A stretch of DNA of 64,000 nucleotides, taken from the NCBI GenBank assembly GCA_026770025.1, contig JAMXDE010000065.1:186001-250000 (forward strand). Reading direction: 5' to 3'. This document shows positions 22,650 through 32,496 of the stretch, in pieces. The position numbers were made by a program, and so were the translations under genes. Positions within the stretch are counted from its first letter, which is position 1, and each line of letters starts with the position of its first letter. The notes under the pieces were generated by a model. That model was not told where the DNA came from, made no database searches, and was given only the letters and a program-made list of their open reading frames with translations. This stretch comes from Craspedostauros australis. Taxonomy: Eukaryota > Bacillariophyta > Bacillariophyceae > Mastogloiales > Achnanthaceae.

Positions 22650-25457
22650 ATGAAGGGCGTTGGCAAGATGCTGAAGAAGGCCGTGGCCAAGCGCAAGCTG
22701 TCCAGTTCCAACCCTGGCCATCGCAACAGCAGCAGTAGCAGTAGCAGTAGCAATGGCAATGGCAATGGCAACAGCAATAACAGTATTAGCAACATGGCCA
22801 GCAAGACCAGCAAAGTGACGGTGGACGACAACGACTCTGCCTCTCCCATGCAGGAATCTGCGGAGTGGACGGAATGGAGCGATCATGAGGACGGCAATCT
22901 GCAATCCAATGGACACAATGCAAAGAAGGACGACAGCTCCATCCATGCGCGCACAGGCAACGAAGACGATCAGCACCACAAGATCAAGCCGGTGCGTTCG
23001 TTGGACGAGAACGATGATGGAGATGACGATGATGGTCAGCCACAGCCGATCTCAAGTCCCAGCCGCAAACGAGGCAAGATGTTCAAGAAGCTGCTGTCGT
23101 TCCGGTCGTCGAACAAGAAGGAGGACGTCCCAACGCCTGCCTCCATCACCATCGCACCACCGCAAGCCACGTTGGAGCAGACGTTGGGCGTCAATCCGTC
23201 GGCCATCAACGATCCCAGCAGCTCCCATCCTGAGGAGCATCCTGTTGTGGTCAGCTCTGCGGCATCGCAGACAATGCAAGCGTCGCCAACAGCAGGCTCT
23301 GTTGTGTCGGACGCAGCCGATACGCAGACGGAATCCATCGCAGCGTCCTCCAACCACACCACCAACACTACCGCCACCACCAACAACACCACCACCAACA
23401 ACAACAACAAACCCAAACCGAAGAAGAAAGGCAAGAAGAAGAAGAAAGCCAAGTCCACGACAAGCGTGGAGCCGTTGGACGACGACGATGCCACGAGCAG
23501 CACGGTCAAGAAGAAAAAGAAGAAGAAGAAGCAGCTCAAGAAGTCGGAAACGGACATCAGCGCCATCGACGAGGACCGCCGCAAGACGAAGCGCCGCATC
23601 AAGTCCGTCAGCAAATCCAACTCCATGCACGAGTTCCAAACCGCCACGAAACCCAAACGCCGCAGCACCGCGCCTCGCAAGCCCAAGAGCGAGCAAGATA
23701 TCAGCTTGGCCATCCACAGCAGCGACGACGAATCACCGCGCAGGCGCCGCCGATCGAGGGACAAGACGTCGCGCAGGAACAACCATTCTGTGGAACCGCG
23801 CGGACGCTCGGATACTCTGCATTCCAAGTACGGGGCCTTCGTGGCGCGCAGTCGATCGCGTAGCATCGAACGTGAAGACGAGACTCATGACAAGGCGATG
23901 CACATTCCAAGGCGCAGCAAGAAGCCTGGCAGCAGCGAATCCTCCGTGTGCAGCATCGGCAGAGTGGAGACCGTCTCGGCAGATGAGGATGAATGCGATG
24001 ATGATGATGGCAACAACGATCATGTTGTCGTCCGTATTGAGAATGCTCCAGATGCGATGGATCAACCGCAATCGATGGCGGAGGCGATCCACGAGGTGGA
24101 TGCAGTGTCAGTGTCAGAGCCAACACGAATACCAGCGCCAACACCACCGATCGCACCACAAACAGCACCAAGCACAGCACCAAGCACAGCCACAGCCACA
24201 ACCACAACAGCACCAACAACAGTAGCAGAACAATCAATCACCAATAACCGACTGCAAGAACAATTGTCGGAAGCCTTGGAGAAGGTGGTGCGATCGACGG
24301 AGGAGACCATGGCCGTCAAGGACAACCTCCTCACCACGACGCAGTCCTTGACCAAGGCGCAGACGGAGATTCTGCAGCTCACCAACGACCGCAACGAATG
24401 GAAGACGAAGGCCGACGACGTCCAATCCAACCTGCGCCACCGCGATTCCAAGATCGCCGAGCTCAACCTCACCATCGACGATCAGCTCGATAATCTAGAG
24501 CGCACGGATCGCAAGCTCGAGCTGGCCGATGAGGAGATTAGGGAGCTGGAAGACGAGCTGCGCAAGCTGGAGGACGAGCTCGTCGATCTCAAGCTGCATG
24601 CCACCGCGCATGACACCGCGCACCAACGCATCGCGTCCCTCGAACGCGAGGTCGAGGACCAGCGCGCCGAAATCCAACGCCTCAAGGCCGTCCAGCTCGA
24701 GAACACGATGCTGCAGGGCCAGCTCAAAGGCCGCGACCTCGAATGGACCGTCAAGCTCAACAAGAAGGACGAGGCCATCGCCATCCTGCAGAAGGAGGCC
24801 GCGCGCCTCGTCAAGGAACTCGACGACCGCGAGAAGGGTTCCTTCGTCTCCCTCACCAAACAGCTGCACGACAAACAATCCCAGATCGCGTCGACGCAGG
24901 AACAGCTCGAACACGCGCAGACCAAGATCGAGCAGCTGACGGAGCATAACCACGACCTGCAATCCAACAACGACGGCCTCGAGGATCAGGTGCGCGCGCA
25001 GATGGCCAAGACGCAGGAATGGCAAGATAAGAACGCGGCCCTGCAGGACAAGCTCACGGGCTGGACCGAAAAGACGTACACGTGGAAGCAGCGCGCCGAG
25101 GCCGCCGAACAGAAGCTGGCCAACATCAATCCCATCTCGGACGACGACGACGAATCGACGGCGAGCAATGCCCCGCAGGCCTTGTTCTTGCAGGCCGCCA
25201 TGGACCGCACTTCCGTCTCGAGCGATCGGCGCAAGTCCTTTCTGGGCTTTGGATGGGGCGAAGCCGAGGACAGCACCGACACGGCGTCGTTGCAAGCGCA
25301 GATCGCCAAGTTGCAGAGCGAACTGATCAAGGCCCAATCTGGTTACAAGGAGGACATGTACTTGAAAGAAAAGCGCATTCAGGAGTTGGAGGATGAAAAC
25401 TGCGATTACGCCGCGAAGAATGCCCAGCTCATCAAGCAGACCTTGGCGGTCGATTGA
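22650..25457 (+). CDS. large coiled-coil protein with basic low-complexity head
   Basis: 935 residues, one exon, not recognised as a named family. The N-terminal basic segment MKGVGKMLKKAVAKRK is followed by Ser/Asn-rich tracts. A basic patch RKRGKMFKKLLSFRSSNKK (about 136-154) comes next. Then come poly-Thr/Asn and poly-Lys runs (about 250-295) and an Arg/Ser-rich region (about 360-430). From about residue 528 to 820 it is a long continuous coiled coil with heptad spacing and Glu/Lys/Gln richness. A linker carrying RRKSFLGFGWGEAE follows, then a short second coil to the end. There is no membrane segment and no catalytic motif. A scaffold or cytoskeletal-adaptor role is the most that can be inferred. 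The head is made of simple-sequence codons (AGC, CAA, AAC and AAG runs), unlike the GC-rich coil. It ends with TGA, 150 bases from the converging neighbour. Confidence 0.85.
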   Translation: MKGVGKMLKKAVAKRKLSSSNPGHRNSSSSSSSSNGNGNGNSNNSISNMASKTSKVTVDDNDSASPMQESAEWTEWSDHEDGNLQSNGHNAKKDDSSIHARTGNEDDQHHKIKPVRSLDENDDGDDDDGQPQPISSPSRKRGKMFKKLLSFRSSNKKEDVPTPASITIAPPQATLEQTLGVNPSAINDPSSSHPEEHPVVVSSAASQTMQASPTAGSVVSDAADTQTESIAASSNHTTNTTATTNNTTTNNNNKPKPKKKGKKKKKAKSTTSVEPLDDDDATSSTVKKKKKKKKQLKKSETDISAIDEDRRKTKRRIKSVSKSNSMHEFQTATKPKRRSTAPRKPKSEQDISLAIHSSDDESPRRRRRSRDKTSRRNNHSVEPRGRSDTLHSKYGAFVARSRSRSIEREDETHDKAMHIPRRSKKPGSSESSVCSIGRVETVSADEDECDDDDGNNDHVVVRIENAPDAMDQPQSMAEAIHEVDAVSVSEPTRIPAPTPPIAPQTAPSTAPSTATATTTTAPTTVAEQSITNNRLQEQLSEALEKVVRSTEETMAVKDNLLTTTQSLTKAQTEILQLTNDRNEWKTKADDVQSNLRHRDSKIAELNLTIDDQLDNLERTDRKLELADEEIRELEDELRKLEDELVDLKLHATAHDTAHQRIASLEREVEDQRAEIQRLKAVQLENTMLQGQLKGRDLEWTVKLNKKDEAIAILQKEAARLVKELDDREKGSFVSLTKQLHDKQSQIASTQEQLEHAQTKIEQLTEHNHDLQSNNDGLEDQVRAQMAKTQEWQDKNAALQDKLTGWTEKTYTWKQRAEAAEQKLANINPISDDDDESTASNAPQALFLQAAMDRTSVSSDRRKSFLGFGWGEAEDSTDTASLQAQIAKLQSELIKAQSGYKEDMYLKEKRIQELEDENCDYAAKNAQLIKQTLAVD

Positions 25458-25607
25458 TCACGCGTGCTCTCCAGTAGACTTTATATCCTAACACATAGTG
25501 CACGGCATAGCATAGCGACTGCTTGTAACACACACACAACTTGAGCAAAAGCAACGCCCCTATAGAACAGCACAGTGTACAGAATGTGTGTGGGTGTTAG
25601 AATTAGA

Positions 25608-26903
25608 TCAGGGTCGGCGCTCCAAAGCTGTAATGACGGTTCCCAAGGGAATGTCCTTGGGTGCAGTTGACGTGGATGACCGGCGCTTCTCACTCGTCCG
25701 CGACCGACGCTGTGATGATGATGAGTCCTTCTCCGATCGCCGCCGACGCCTCGAAGTGGATCGCCGACGCCGACGGCCCGTGCTGGAACTGCGGCGCTGC
25801 GAGGATCCGCGCGTGCGCCGCGAGTGGCAGCTGTTGCTGCGCGACTTGGAGCGCTTCTTGTGCTTGGCCAGCTCCTCCTCGAGCTCCTTCGCGATGCACT
25901 GATGGTCCATCATGCCCATGATGAGGGCCTGCGTGCGGCTGGAGACGGAGGTCTGGTTGGACGCTCGGGCGATGGCCTCCGGCACGCACATGCCGTTGCA
26001 GCGCTGGTAGTCCTGCTCGTCGAGGACGGCCTGTCTGGTGGCCTCCTTGTGTATGTTGCGCTTCTCGGAGCCCTCACGCGTGTGGCACTCGAGACCGCGC
26101 TGGACGGGGTACTCACCGCGCTCGATGCCGTCCAGCATGCGCTGCGTCTTGAGCTTGATGCGGTCCATCTCGAAGTCTGTGTACCACGTGTTCTCCCACT
26201 CCTCATCGGTGTAGCTGAGATGGTGCAGGCACTTGCGCACGCGCACCTGGTTGCGGAACTGGATGGTGCGTCGCCTGGCCGTGCTGGGCATGGAGGAGTC
26301 CGTGGACATGCGTCGCAGCTGTCGCTGGTGCGAGGAGGAGTCCTGCATGGATCGTCTGCGCGAGCGCGTGCTGTGGTTGCTGATGGCGGCGTCTTCGATC
26401 ATGTCGTCCTCCTCTTCGTTGTCATTGTCGTTATTGTTGCTGTCATCGTCTGATTCGCCACGGACGTAGGTGCGTCTGCCGCAACCGCCGGGCATGGCGA
26501 CTGTGCTCCTGGCCCCGCGCACGGACTTGATCTGATCCAGCGAGGAGGCCTTGGGGCGCACTCGCTGTGGACCCGAGTCGCTGTCGGAGGCGTCCGTGGA
26601 TGAGCTGAAGGAGCTCTGCTTGACGCTGGCGAGGCTGCTGTGGGCCGTGGAGACGGTGGCGGCCGTGATCTCGTCGTCCTCAATGTCGGAGGGCGATTTG
26701 GTGACGCTGGACCGTGCCTGTCTGCGGTTGGCCATGCGCACCACCGTCTTTGGCGCCAAAGCGGGCGACTTCATGGTCAGGCTGGGCCGCTTGGCGTCTC
26801 TCACAGCGGAGGAGACGCTCCTTCCGAAGCTGGCCATGCTGTCGATGCTGTACGATGATGGCGTGGGGGAGATCGGCGTCTCCTGTTCTCCTGTGATAGG
26901 CAT
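25608..26903 (-). CDS. diatom-type uncharacterised protein with WYT/RGLE motif and RS-rich tail
   Basis: 431 residues, one exon. The N-terminal half is Ser-rich and disordered, with an acidic run of Asp/Asn/Glu. The conserved core lies at about 225-345. It reads KCLHHLSYTDEEWENTWYT, then FEMDRIKLKTQRML, then RGLECHTREGSEKR, then AVLDEQDYQRCNG, ending ASNQTSVSSRTQALIMGM. I know this block order (tEEe..tWYt, RGLE, vLdEQ) as a multi-copy family of unknown function in diatom genomes. The last 90 residues are Arg/Ser repeats (RRRRRSTSRRRRRSEK) like RS domains of splicing-linked proteins. No enzyme motif is visible. A nuclear location is inferred from the RS tail only. It converges on the coiled-coil gene. 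Confidence 0.8.
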   Translation of the reverse strand: MPITGEQETPISPTPSSYSIDSMASFGRSVSSAVRDAKRPSLTMKSPALAPKTVVRMANRRQARSSVTKSPSDIEDDEITAATVSTAHSSLASVKQSSFSSSTDASDSDSGPQRVRPKASSLDQIKSVRGARSTVAMPGGCGRRTYVRGESDDDSNNNDNDNEEEDDMIEDAAISNHSTRSRRRSMQDSSSHQRQLRRMSTDSSMPSTARRRTIQFRNQVRVRKCLHHLSYTDEEWENTWYTDFEMDRIKLKTQRMLDGIERGEYPVQRGLECHTREGSEKRNIHKEATRQAVLDEQDYQRCNGMCVPEAIARASNQTSVSSRTQALIMGMMDHQCIAKELEEELAKHKKRSKSRSNSCHSRRTRGSSQRRSSSTGRRRRRSTSRRRRRSEKDSSSSQRRSRTSEKRRSSTSTAPKDIPLGTVITALERRP

Positions 26904-29170
26904 GTTATAGTGTTATGTTGTGTTATGTTGTGTAGTGTTATGGAATAGATGGAAGTCTGATGACAGTTGGATGGTCGTTGGATGCAAGTCCGATGGAGAT
27001 TCAGTTGTGCGAAGCAATCGATTGTCCTTGGCGGAGTCTCTGCAGATGCAACGGAGTATGGATTATGGAGTATATGGATTATGAATAGATCAGGGTGCGT
27101 GGCTTCCAACCTCGTCAATGCTTTCTGTGCTTTCTGTTGTACTCTGTGGGAGTATAGCACGACAATAGCACGAGTACGAGTATGGAAGCGTAATCAGTGC
27201 AACGATTGTGTATTTGTGTTTGTGCGAAGATTCCTGTCGTTGTTATAAGGTGTTGGAGAGTGCCACAGCTTCAGACTGTCACCTTTCAACTACTCTTGTT
27301 CAACAATTGTAATCTAATGGACAGAGTGGTGTCCGATTGAGTTGAGTTGGGTTGAGCACAATGGATCGATGGGGTTGTCTTGCCTCTCCGATTGTGTCGT
27401 TTTATTTTGCTTCTGCTTCAACGCAATGAGAGGCGACGCAGCAAGATGACAGGAGATGCCGGAGCAACGGCGTGCAACGTCGGTACCACGAAAGCGGCAC
27501 AACGGCGATCTGCAACGACAAACCAAGTTATCTCGGGAAGCGAAGTGTGATGATGATGCTCGGCACCCAGTTGCCATAGCCCGCGTAGAGTGCGCGTATG
27601 TTGCGCTCGTTTGTTCGTTTTTTCATGCTTCTGTGCCAACACGCATACACACGCGATACTTGCGTGTTATCACCACCAATCAACACGGCTGGTCACCAAA
27701 CCATCGGCGTTTCAAAAGTACAAAACGAGACGAAGCCGCCCGCCGGTGTGCATCAAAAGGATGCTTGAACAGGAACACACACTTAAAGCCGGAATTGTTC
27801 GTGTAAATCACGTGGTTGCCGTTGAGCATATATATTTCGTCTTCGTGACTACCTTTCACTTATGGTCCCTGCGGAAACAGTAGTGCACAAGCCAGTCTAA
27901 GTGATTCTTCATTGCGTCTCACTGGATGTCCCACGAGCACAAAAACACCGAGAGAAACAATCCCGGTCGCGAATTGCCCATAGCCCCCATGGGCATTGTC
28001 CTCCCACGCACACCACCACGCAAAACCTCTTTGCTCCACGCATTTGGTTCCCACGAAGGCCGCCGCCTCCAGTACGGTTACAAGTGCACCGCTCTACCCA
28101 TAACTCCGTCACAACTCGTGTCACTTTCCGACGTAGTTATCGTCGAGGACACAAACAAAGAAGCGCGTGGAAACAGAGCTTCCGGCTGTTCCCAACACAA
28201 AGACCACCGCATTCGACAACTTGTGATCGGAGGATTCCAAACTGCACTCAGGTTTGGAATCGCACGAAAAGATCCATCGGAACCGAATTCTTCGGAAGTG
28301 TTACACAGTCCTGCCCAACATCTCGGACACCGCTTCTCTTTTCATGTTCAGCATTTCTGTCAGAGGGGTCGCCGTTGCCTCTTGAATCGCACGAGAGTGG
28401 AGCACCCAACCGCATCATCGACCATCGCTTCTCTCATTTTTGTCAAATGGATGCTGGTCCGAGCTGCTGCTTCGGACTTTGATGCACTTTCCTTCAGCAG
28501 CAAGGTCCGAATGTGGTCGCAGGTAACCATCTCTTGCCAAGTGATTCGGTGCAACGTTTGTGCGTGATGTCAGCGTTTTGGTGTGCCAGTTCGGCACGAA
28601 CTGGAAATGAGATACCGTCCGTTGGATCCTCCCTCCAATCACGATCACATCGTTGCTCCGGACGAGTACCGCTTTCTGATCAATCAAGGGTGCTTCCAGT
28701 CTTGTAACCTCTTGTGGCACGTTCATCCACGACCACAAGCCCACGATTACTCGCCCGTCAATCACGTCGCAACCACTTCTGCCAACCTTCATTTCCATGA
28801 TCAAACCACAATAGAGGCAGGAACACTTAACATGAACAAGCATAGCGCGTCCTGCTCCCATGACCACAACGCATACTTGTACGAGTAGAATGCATTCGTT
28901 GCGCAAGTGTCTCACAATATCACCCAGGTCAGCGAGTCGACCAACCTTTCGTCATGTTGAGTGGCACTTTTTCATCGATCTCAACGTGTACATGTCCTAT
29001 TTAGTTTAAAATCGTGAACGATGGGATGTTGAGATATAGCATGAGAAGCAGTTGTTTGGATTGCTTTTTTGGTGTGCTCTCTAGATTTGCCTGTTTTATA
29101 TATACCTCATTGATTATAACGGTTAGGTCATGCGCCGACGGCGCTTTTATTTCGCCTCGTTTATTCAACG
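26904..29170. other. 2.3-kb region without a confident gene
   Basis: The left 300 bases should be the promoter and 5' UTR of the RS-tail gene, with repeated GTTATG/GTGTTATG words. Between about 27900 and 28915 both strands stay open for 166-213 codons in different frames, but composition and encoded sequence match nothing I recognise. It could be decayed mobile DNA. Nothing else is supported. Confidence 0.4.
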
Positions 29171-30320
29171 TGCTGGCACGCTGCCGGAACGGAGTGAAGT
29201 CGTAGGATGGCTAATGTGGTCGAGGTGCTGTCGTGGCATGGGCGTCACAGGGGTGCGATCCGATGGCGAGTTCGGTCTGGCGGTTGTGTGCCTGCGCTGG
29301 TTGAGCATCCAGTTGACGAGCACTGTTCGGGCAGTATCACCGAGGCCTTTCCGCATGGCTTGAACCCAGTCGGACAGTGCTGCGGTCTGATGTAGAGGAG
29401 GTGGTCGCCCCCCAGAGAGATCGTAGCATGGACGGGACAGTTGCGGCAGGCGCTGACTGTACCTGGCAGGCGTGTTGCTGAAGGATTGCGATCATGTCAT
29501 TGGACGTCTGTGCTGCTTTGGTGTCATTGCAGTCTTTCCACTGCGCCAGCACAGTGTGCCAGAGCAGGTTGGCAACACTGACCTGCCAGTCCCGAAGCAG
29601 CCTGGACATACCTTGGTGCATGCTTTGGGCCATGGGAGGAGCCTGTTGCCGCCAGAGAGAGGCCCATCCGCCCCACACTATCGCAGCCCACCCCACAGCA
29701 GCTTGCTGTAGATGGATATGTTTGGTGGGCGAGTCCCGGATGCCGGAGGGTGGGATGCCACTGGTGGAAATACAGAGGAGAGCTGTGAACAATAGTTGGG
29801 CAACGGGGGGAGGGGTACTAGGCAGTTGCATGATTGACTGCACTTTGAGAATGACCTTGGCCCAGATGGCCTGGCTGGATGCGCTTTGGCACATGATGAT
29901 GTGAGCGTTGTCCTTGGGCTGCCTGCAGCAGGGACATGCATCGGAGGCTTCTTGCTGTCATTGTTGCATGTTCTTGCTGCTGGCACCCGCGCCCATCACT
30001 AGTTTGAGGAGGGTGCGCCGTCTGCCCCCCATCCAGCGTCAGGAGTTGACTCGCATTGGCGTCCAGTTCACATCGGCTGGGCTGGCTGACCCCCATTGTT
30101 GGCACCACTTGCGTCAGATATCTGTTCCGTCGAGCGTGCTGTGCACAGTCCAGTAGTCCAGATCTGTGATTCGGGTGGTGCCCGTGTGCAGGGTCCATCC
30201 GCCAGTAGGCACTGGGGGAATAGCAGTACTCCACCCGGTTTGGTGTGTGTGTTCCCACTGCTGGCCGGTGTAGGCATCAGCGGAGACATTCATTGTTGGC
30301 AAGTTCCACACATAGATGAC
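29171..30320 (-). mobile_element. decayed retroelement remnant, reverse-transcriptase-type C-terminus
   Basis: Reading the minus strand, the region keeps a Cys/His cluster (CPCCRQPKDNAHIIMC) and a Trp-rich block (VGWAAIVWGGWASLW) followed by LLRDWQVSVANLLWHTVLAQW. These resemble the C-terminal part of reverse-transcriptase proteins of the non-LTR type seen in algal genomes. No RT catalytic core and no termini are present. It is a broken fossil with several breaks. The family is tentative. Confidence 0.45.
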
Positions 30321-31080
30321 TCTTGCACTGTAGACGATGGTGGTGGTGGTGGTGGTGTTACAAATTCAATTCTTAATTCATTCCGTTGTTGTTCCGATGG
30401 CCCAACTATGAGTCAGCATGCGAGATCCTCTCTCGTCGTTTCTCATGTTTCTCTCTCTCTCGTCCGTGTTATCACTGTGCGTGACTCCATGTTCGACATG
30501 TACATGATTGTCCTGTCTTATACTGACCTACTACTTCATGTGTAGTTGTCAATGTCTTGTCCAAACTCCTCCTTTGCATATCCACGATCTCCATGACACC
30601 ACAGTCATAGAATCTTCGGCTTCTTGTTCCGATGAGGAGTCAGCTGTCCATGTGGTGACACGATGACATTGTGTCAATGCCAGCTGTCATTTCATGCTCC
30701 TTCAGATTCCATTTTCCGTTGATGATGCAGATGGGAGGCAAAAGTATCGTCATATGGGGGTTACTTTGTGCAGTACATCGATCTGGACTCGATGTCGCTT
30801 GTTCCTGTCGAATGGATGGACAGACCGAATATCTGATGGTCTGGTTACCTTGATGAAGTCCTTTCCGATCTCAATGAAGGAGACCAACGAGGGTCCTTCC
30901 GTTGGGGAGCCTGTCATGTCATTGAGGATGGCGGAGAGGCTGGGGTCCTTTGGGTCCTTGGGGTTGGTCTCAAAGGTATCAGTCAAATCACCTGGGCTCC
31001 TCTTGGAGGGTCCCCTGGTGGAGGGTTTGATGCAGTTGGTAAAAGTCCTCATGCAGGGTCTAGAAGCTTGACAGTCTCTT
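30321..31080. other. non-genic region with GGT microsatellite
   Basis: A GGT trinucleotide run lies at about 30340-30357. A 100-codon open frame on the minus strand (30750-31052) is Pro/Lys/Asp-rich and unrecognised. It may belong to the surrounding mobile DNA. Nothing else is supported. Confidence 0.35.
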
Positions 31081-32102
31081 GCAACTGCTAATCAAATAGA
31101 GCCCAAATGTAGTAGCTGTTGTCTTGATGGCTGAAGTTTGGTGTTGGTAAAGGTTTGATTGACAAGCAGTCCAAACGTGAGTCTTCTGTCCACAAGTAGC
31201 AAGTTGAGAATACTATTGGTTGGTGAAGAAACATGTGGATTATGAGTGCTATTTCTACAGTCCTTGCTGGGTTGGCATCTCATGCAGGTTGCCCTCAAAA
31301 AGGGTCATAGGGTTTGCATAGCCCAAGTACCATGGGAGGGATCCCTTCGTCGAGTCTGGAGCAAGGCGAAGGTTTTTGGTGTGTGTTCCTGCATGGCACC
31401 AATCCTTCAATCCGGCAGTCTTGTCCAGGCATCAGGATCTTGGCAGGAAGGGGTTCTGATGACTGGGTCATCGGAACCTTTTTCTGTGATCCTGGATTCC
31501 AGAGATCTTCTTTGAAGACTCCTGCCTGGTCCAAACATGGTTATGTCTGAAACATGGTTCAGGCCAATTTGTGGGAAAACGAGTCATGTGTGCCAGGAAA
31601 TCCCTCCTTGGCCTAACTGCTAGTTTAGCTCCATTGCAATTTGTTGCAACTGTTAATCTAGTAGAGCTCAAACGTAATGGTTGTGGTTTTGGTAGTAGTT
31701 GTTGTGCTCTGGGCAGAGGCTTGATTGGCAAGCTGTCCAAACATGCGATCTTCTGTTCACAAGTAATCAATTGAGAGTACTCATGAAAGGTGATGAAACA
31801 TGTGGAATATGAGTGTTATTGCTATGGTTATTGCCATGGTTCTTGCTGGGGTGGTACTTTGTGCAGATGTCCCCTCGAAAAGGGGTTGTAGGGTTGCATA
31901 GTGCCAGTACCACAGGTGGTTCCGTTTTCGGTGTGGGAGCAAGGCGAAGGTTTGCAGAGCAGGTTCCTGCATCTTGCTGTTCCCTGGGTCCAGCTGTCTT
32001 CGCCAGACATCGAGACTTCGGTGGAAAAGGGTTCCGATGACTGGGTCATCAGAACCCTTTCTCCATGGATGTTGGGCTGTGTCCGTTCCAAACGTGGCTA
32101 TA
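31081..32102. repeat. imperfect tandem repeat of about 565 bases, two copies
   Basis: Copy 1 starts at about 31081 (GCAACTGCTAATCAAATAGA) and copy 2 at about 31646 (GCAACTGTTAATCTAGTAGA). Matching landmarks are offset by 565-580 bases throughout: GAAACATGTGGA near 31228 and 31795, and GATGACTGGGTCATC at 31458 and 32037. The tail of copy 1 (about 31535-31640) reappears at about 35670-35760, beyond the DNA transposon. So copy 2 was split by that insertion. The copies differ at many positions, so the duplication is old. No coding role is evident. Confidence 0.75.
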
Positions 32103-32266
32103 TCCATAAAGAGAGATTCTGTCTGGGGAGACCAAAAATGGCCATTTTGGGCTCAGGAGACAAAGTTACCCGGAGGTTCGCCAAAATCCGGTCTGAGGAG
32201 ACAATTTTCAGTTCCACGTGATAAATCTCCACGATAGGATTTTTCGGTCGAATACTTCGACTAAAA
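32103..32266. repeat. left terminal inverted repeat of the DNA transposon
   Basis: It pairs with 35519-35669 in inverse orientation. Shared words include TCCATAAAGA at the outer end, GAGACCA/GAGACAA and CAAAAT in the middle, and CGACTAAAA at the inner end. The two arms have diverged by indels. Confidence 0.75.
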
Positions 32267-32496
32267 GAAACTCTGCCAGCTCTTCGTTCTGACATCTTCT
32301 CCTCCAAGATTTTCTTCATCGTCATTGTTTCTTCGCTTTCCTCCAGTTGGCAACAACCCTCCCTCTCCAACCTCCTTGCCTGCTGTGGTTCATTTCATCC
32401 CATCATCAACCTTGCACCTCCTTGCTTATCATTCGCAGCATCCCCCATACTGCCTTCTTCTTCCAGCTTGCCTTCTTCGATACGTCACCTTCATCA

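Noticed and set aside
23036-23866. 276-codon minus-strand frame with a long hydrophobic, Phe/Leu-rich region resembling membrane segments
   Set aside because: It is the complement of the Lys/Asn/Ser-rich head of the coiled-coil protein; poly-Phe arises from the AAG/AAA runs.
29132-29152. GCGCC-GAC-GGCGC hairpin followed by a T-rich run, like a bacterial terminator
   Set aside because: No adjacent gene, and the window is eukaryotic; probably chance or part of decayed repeat DNA.
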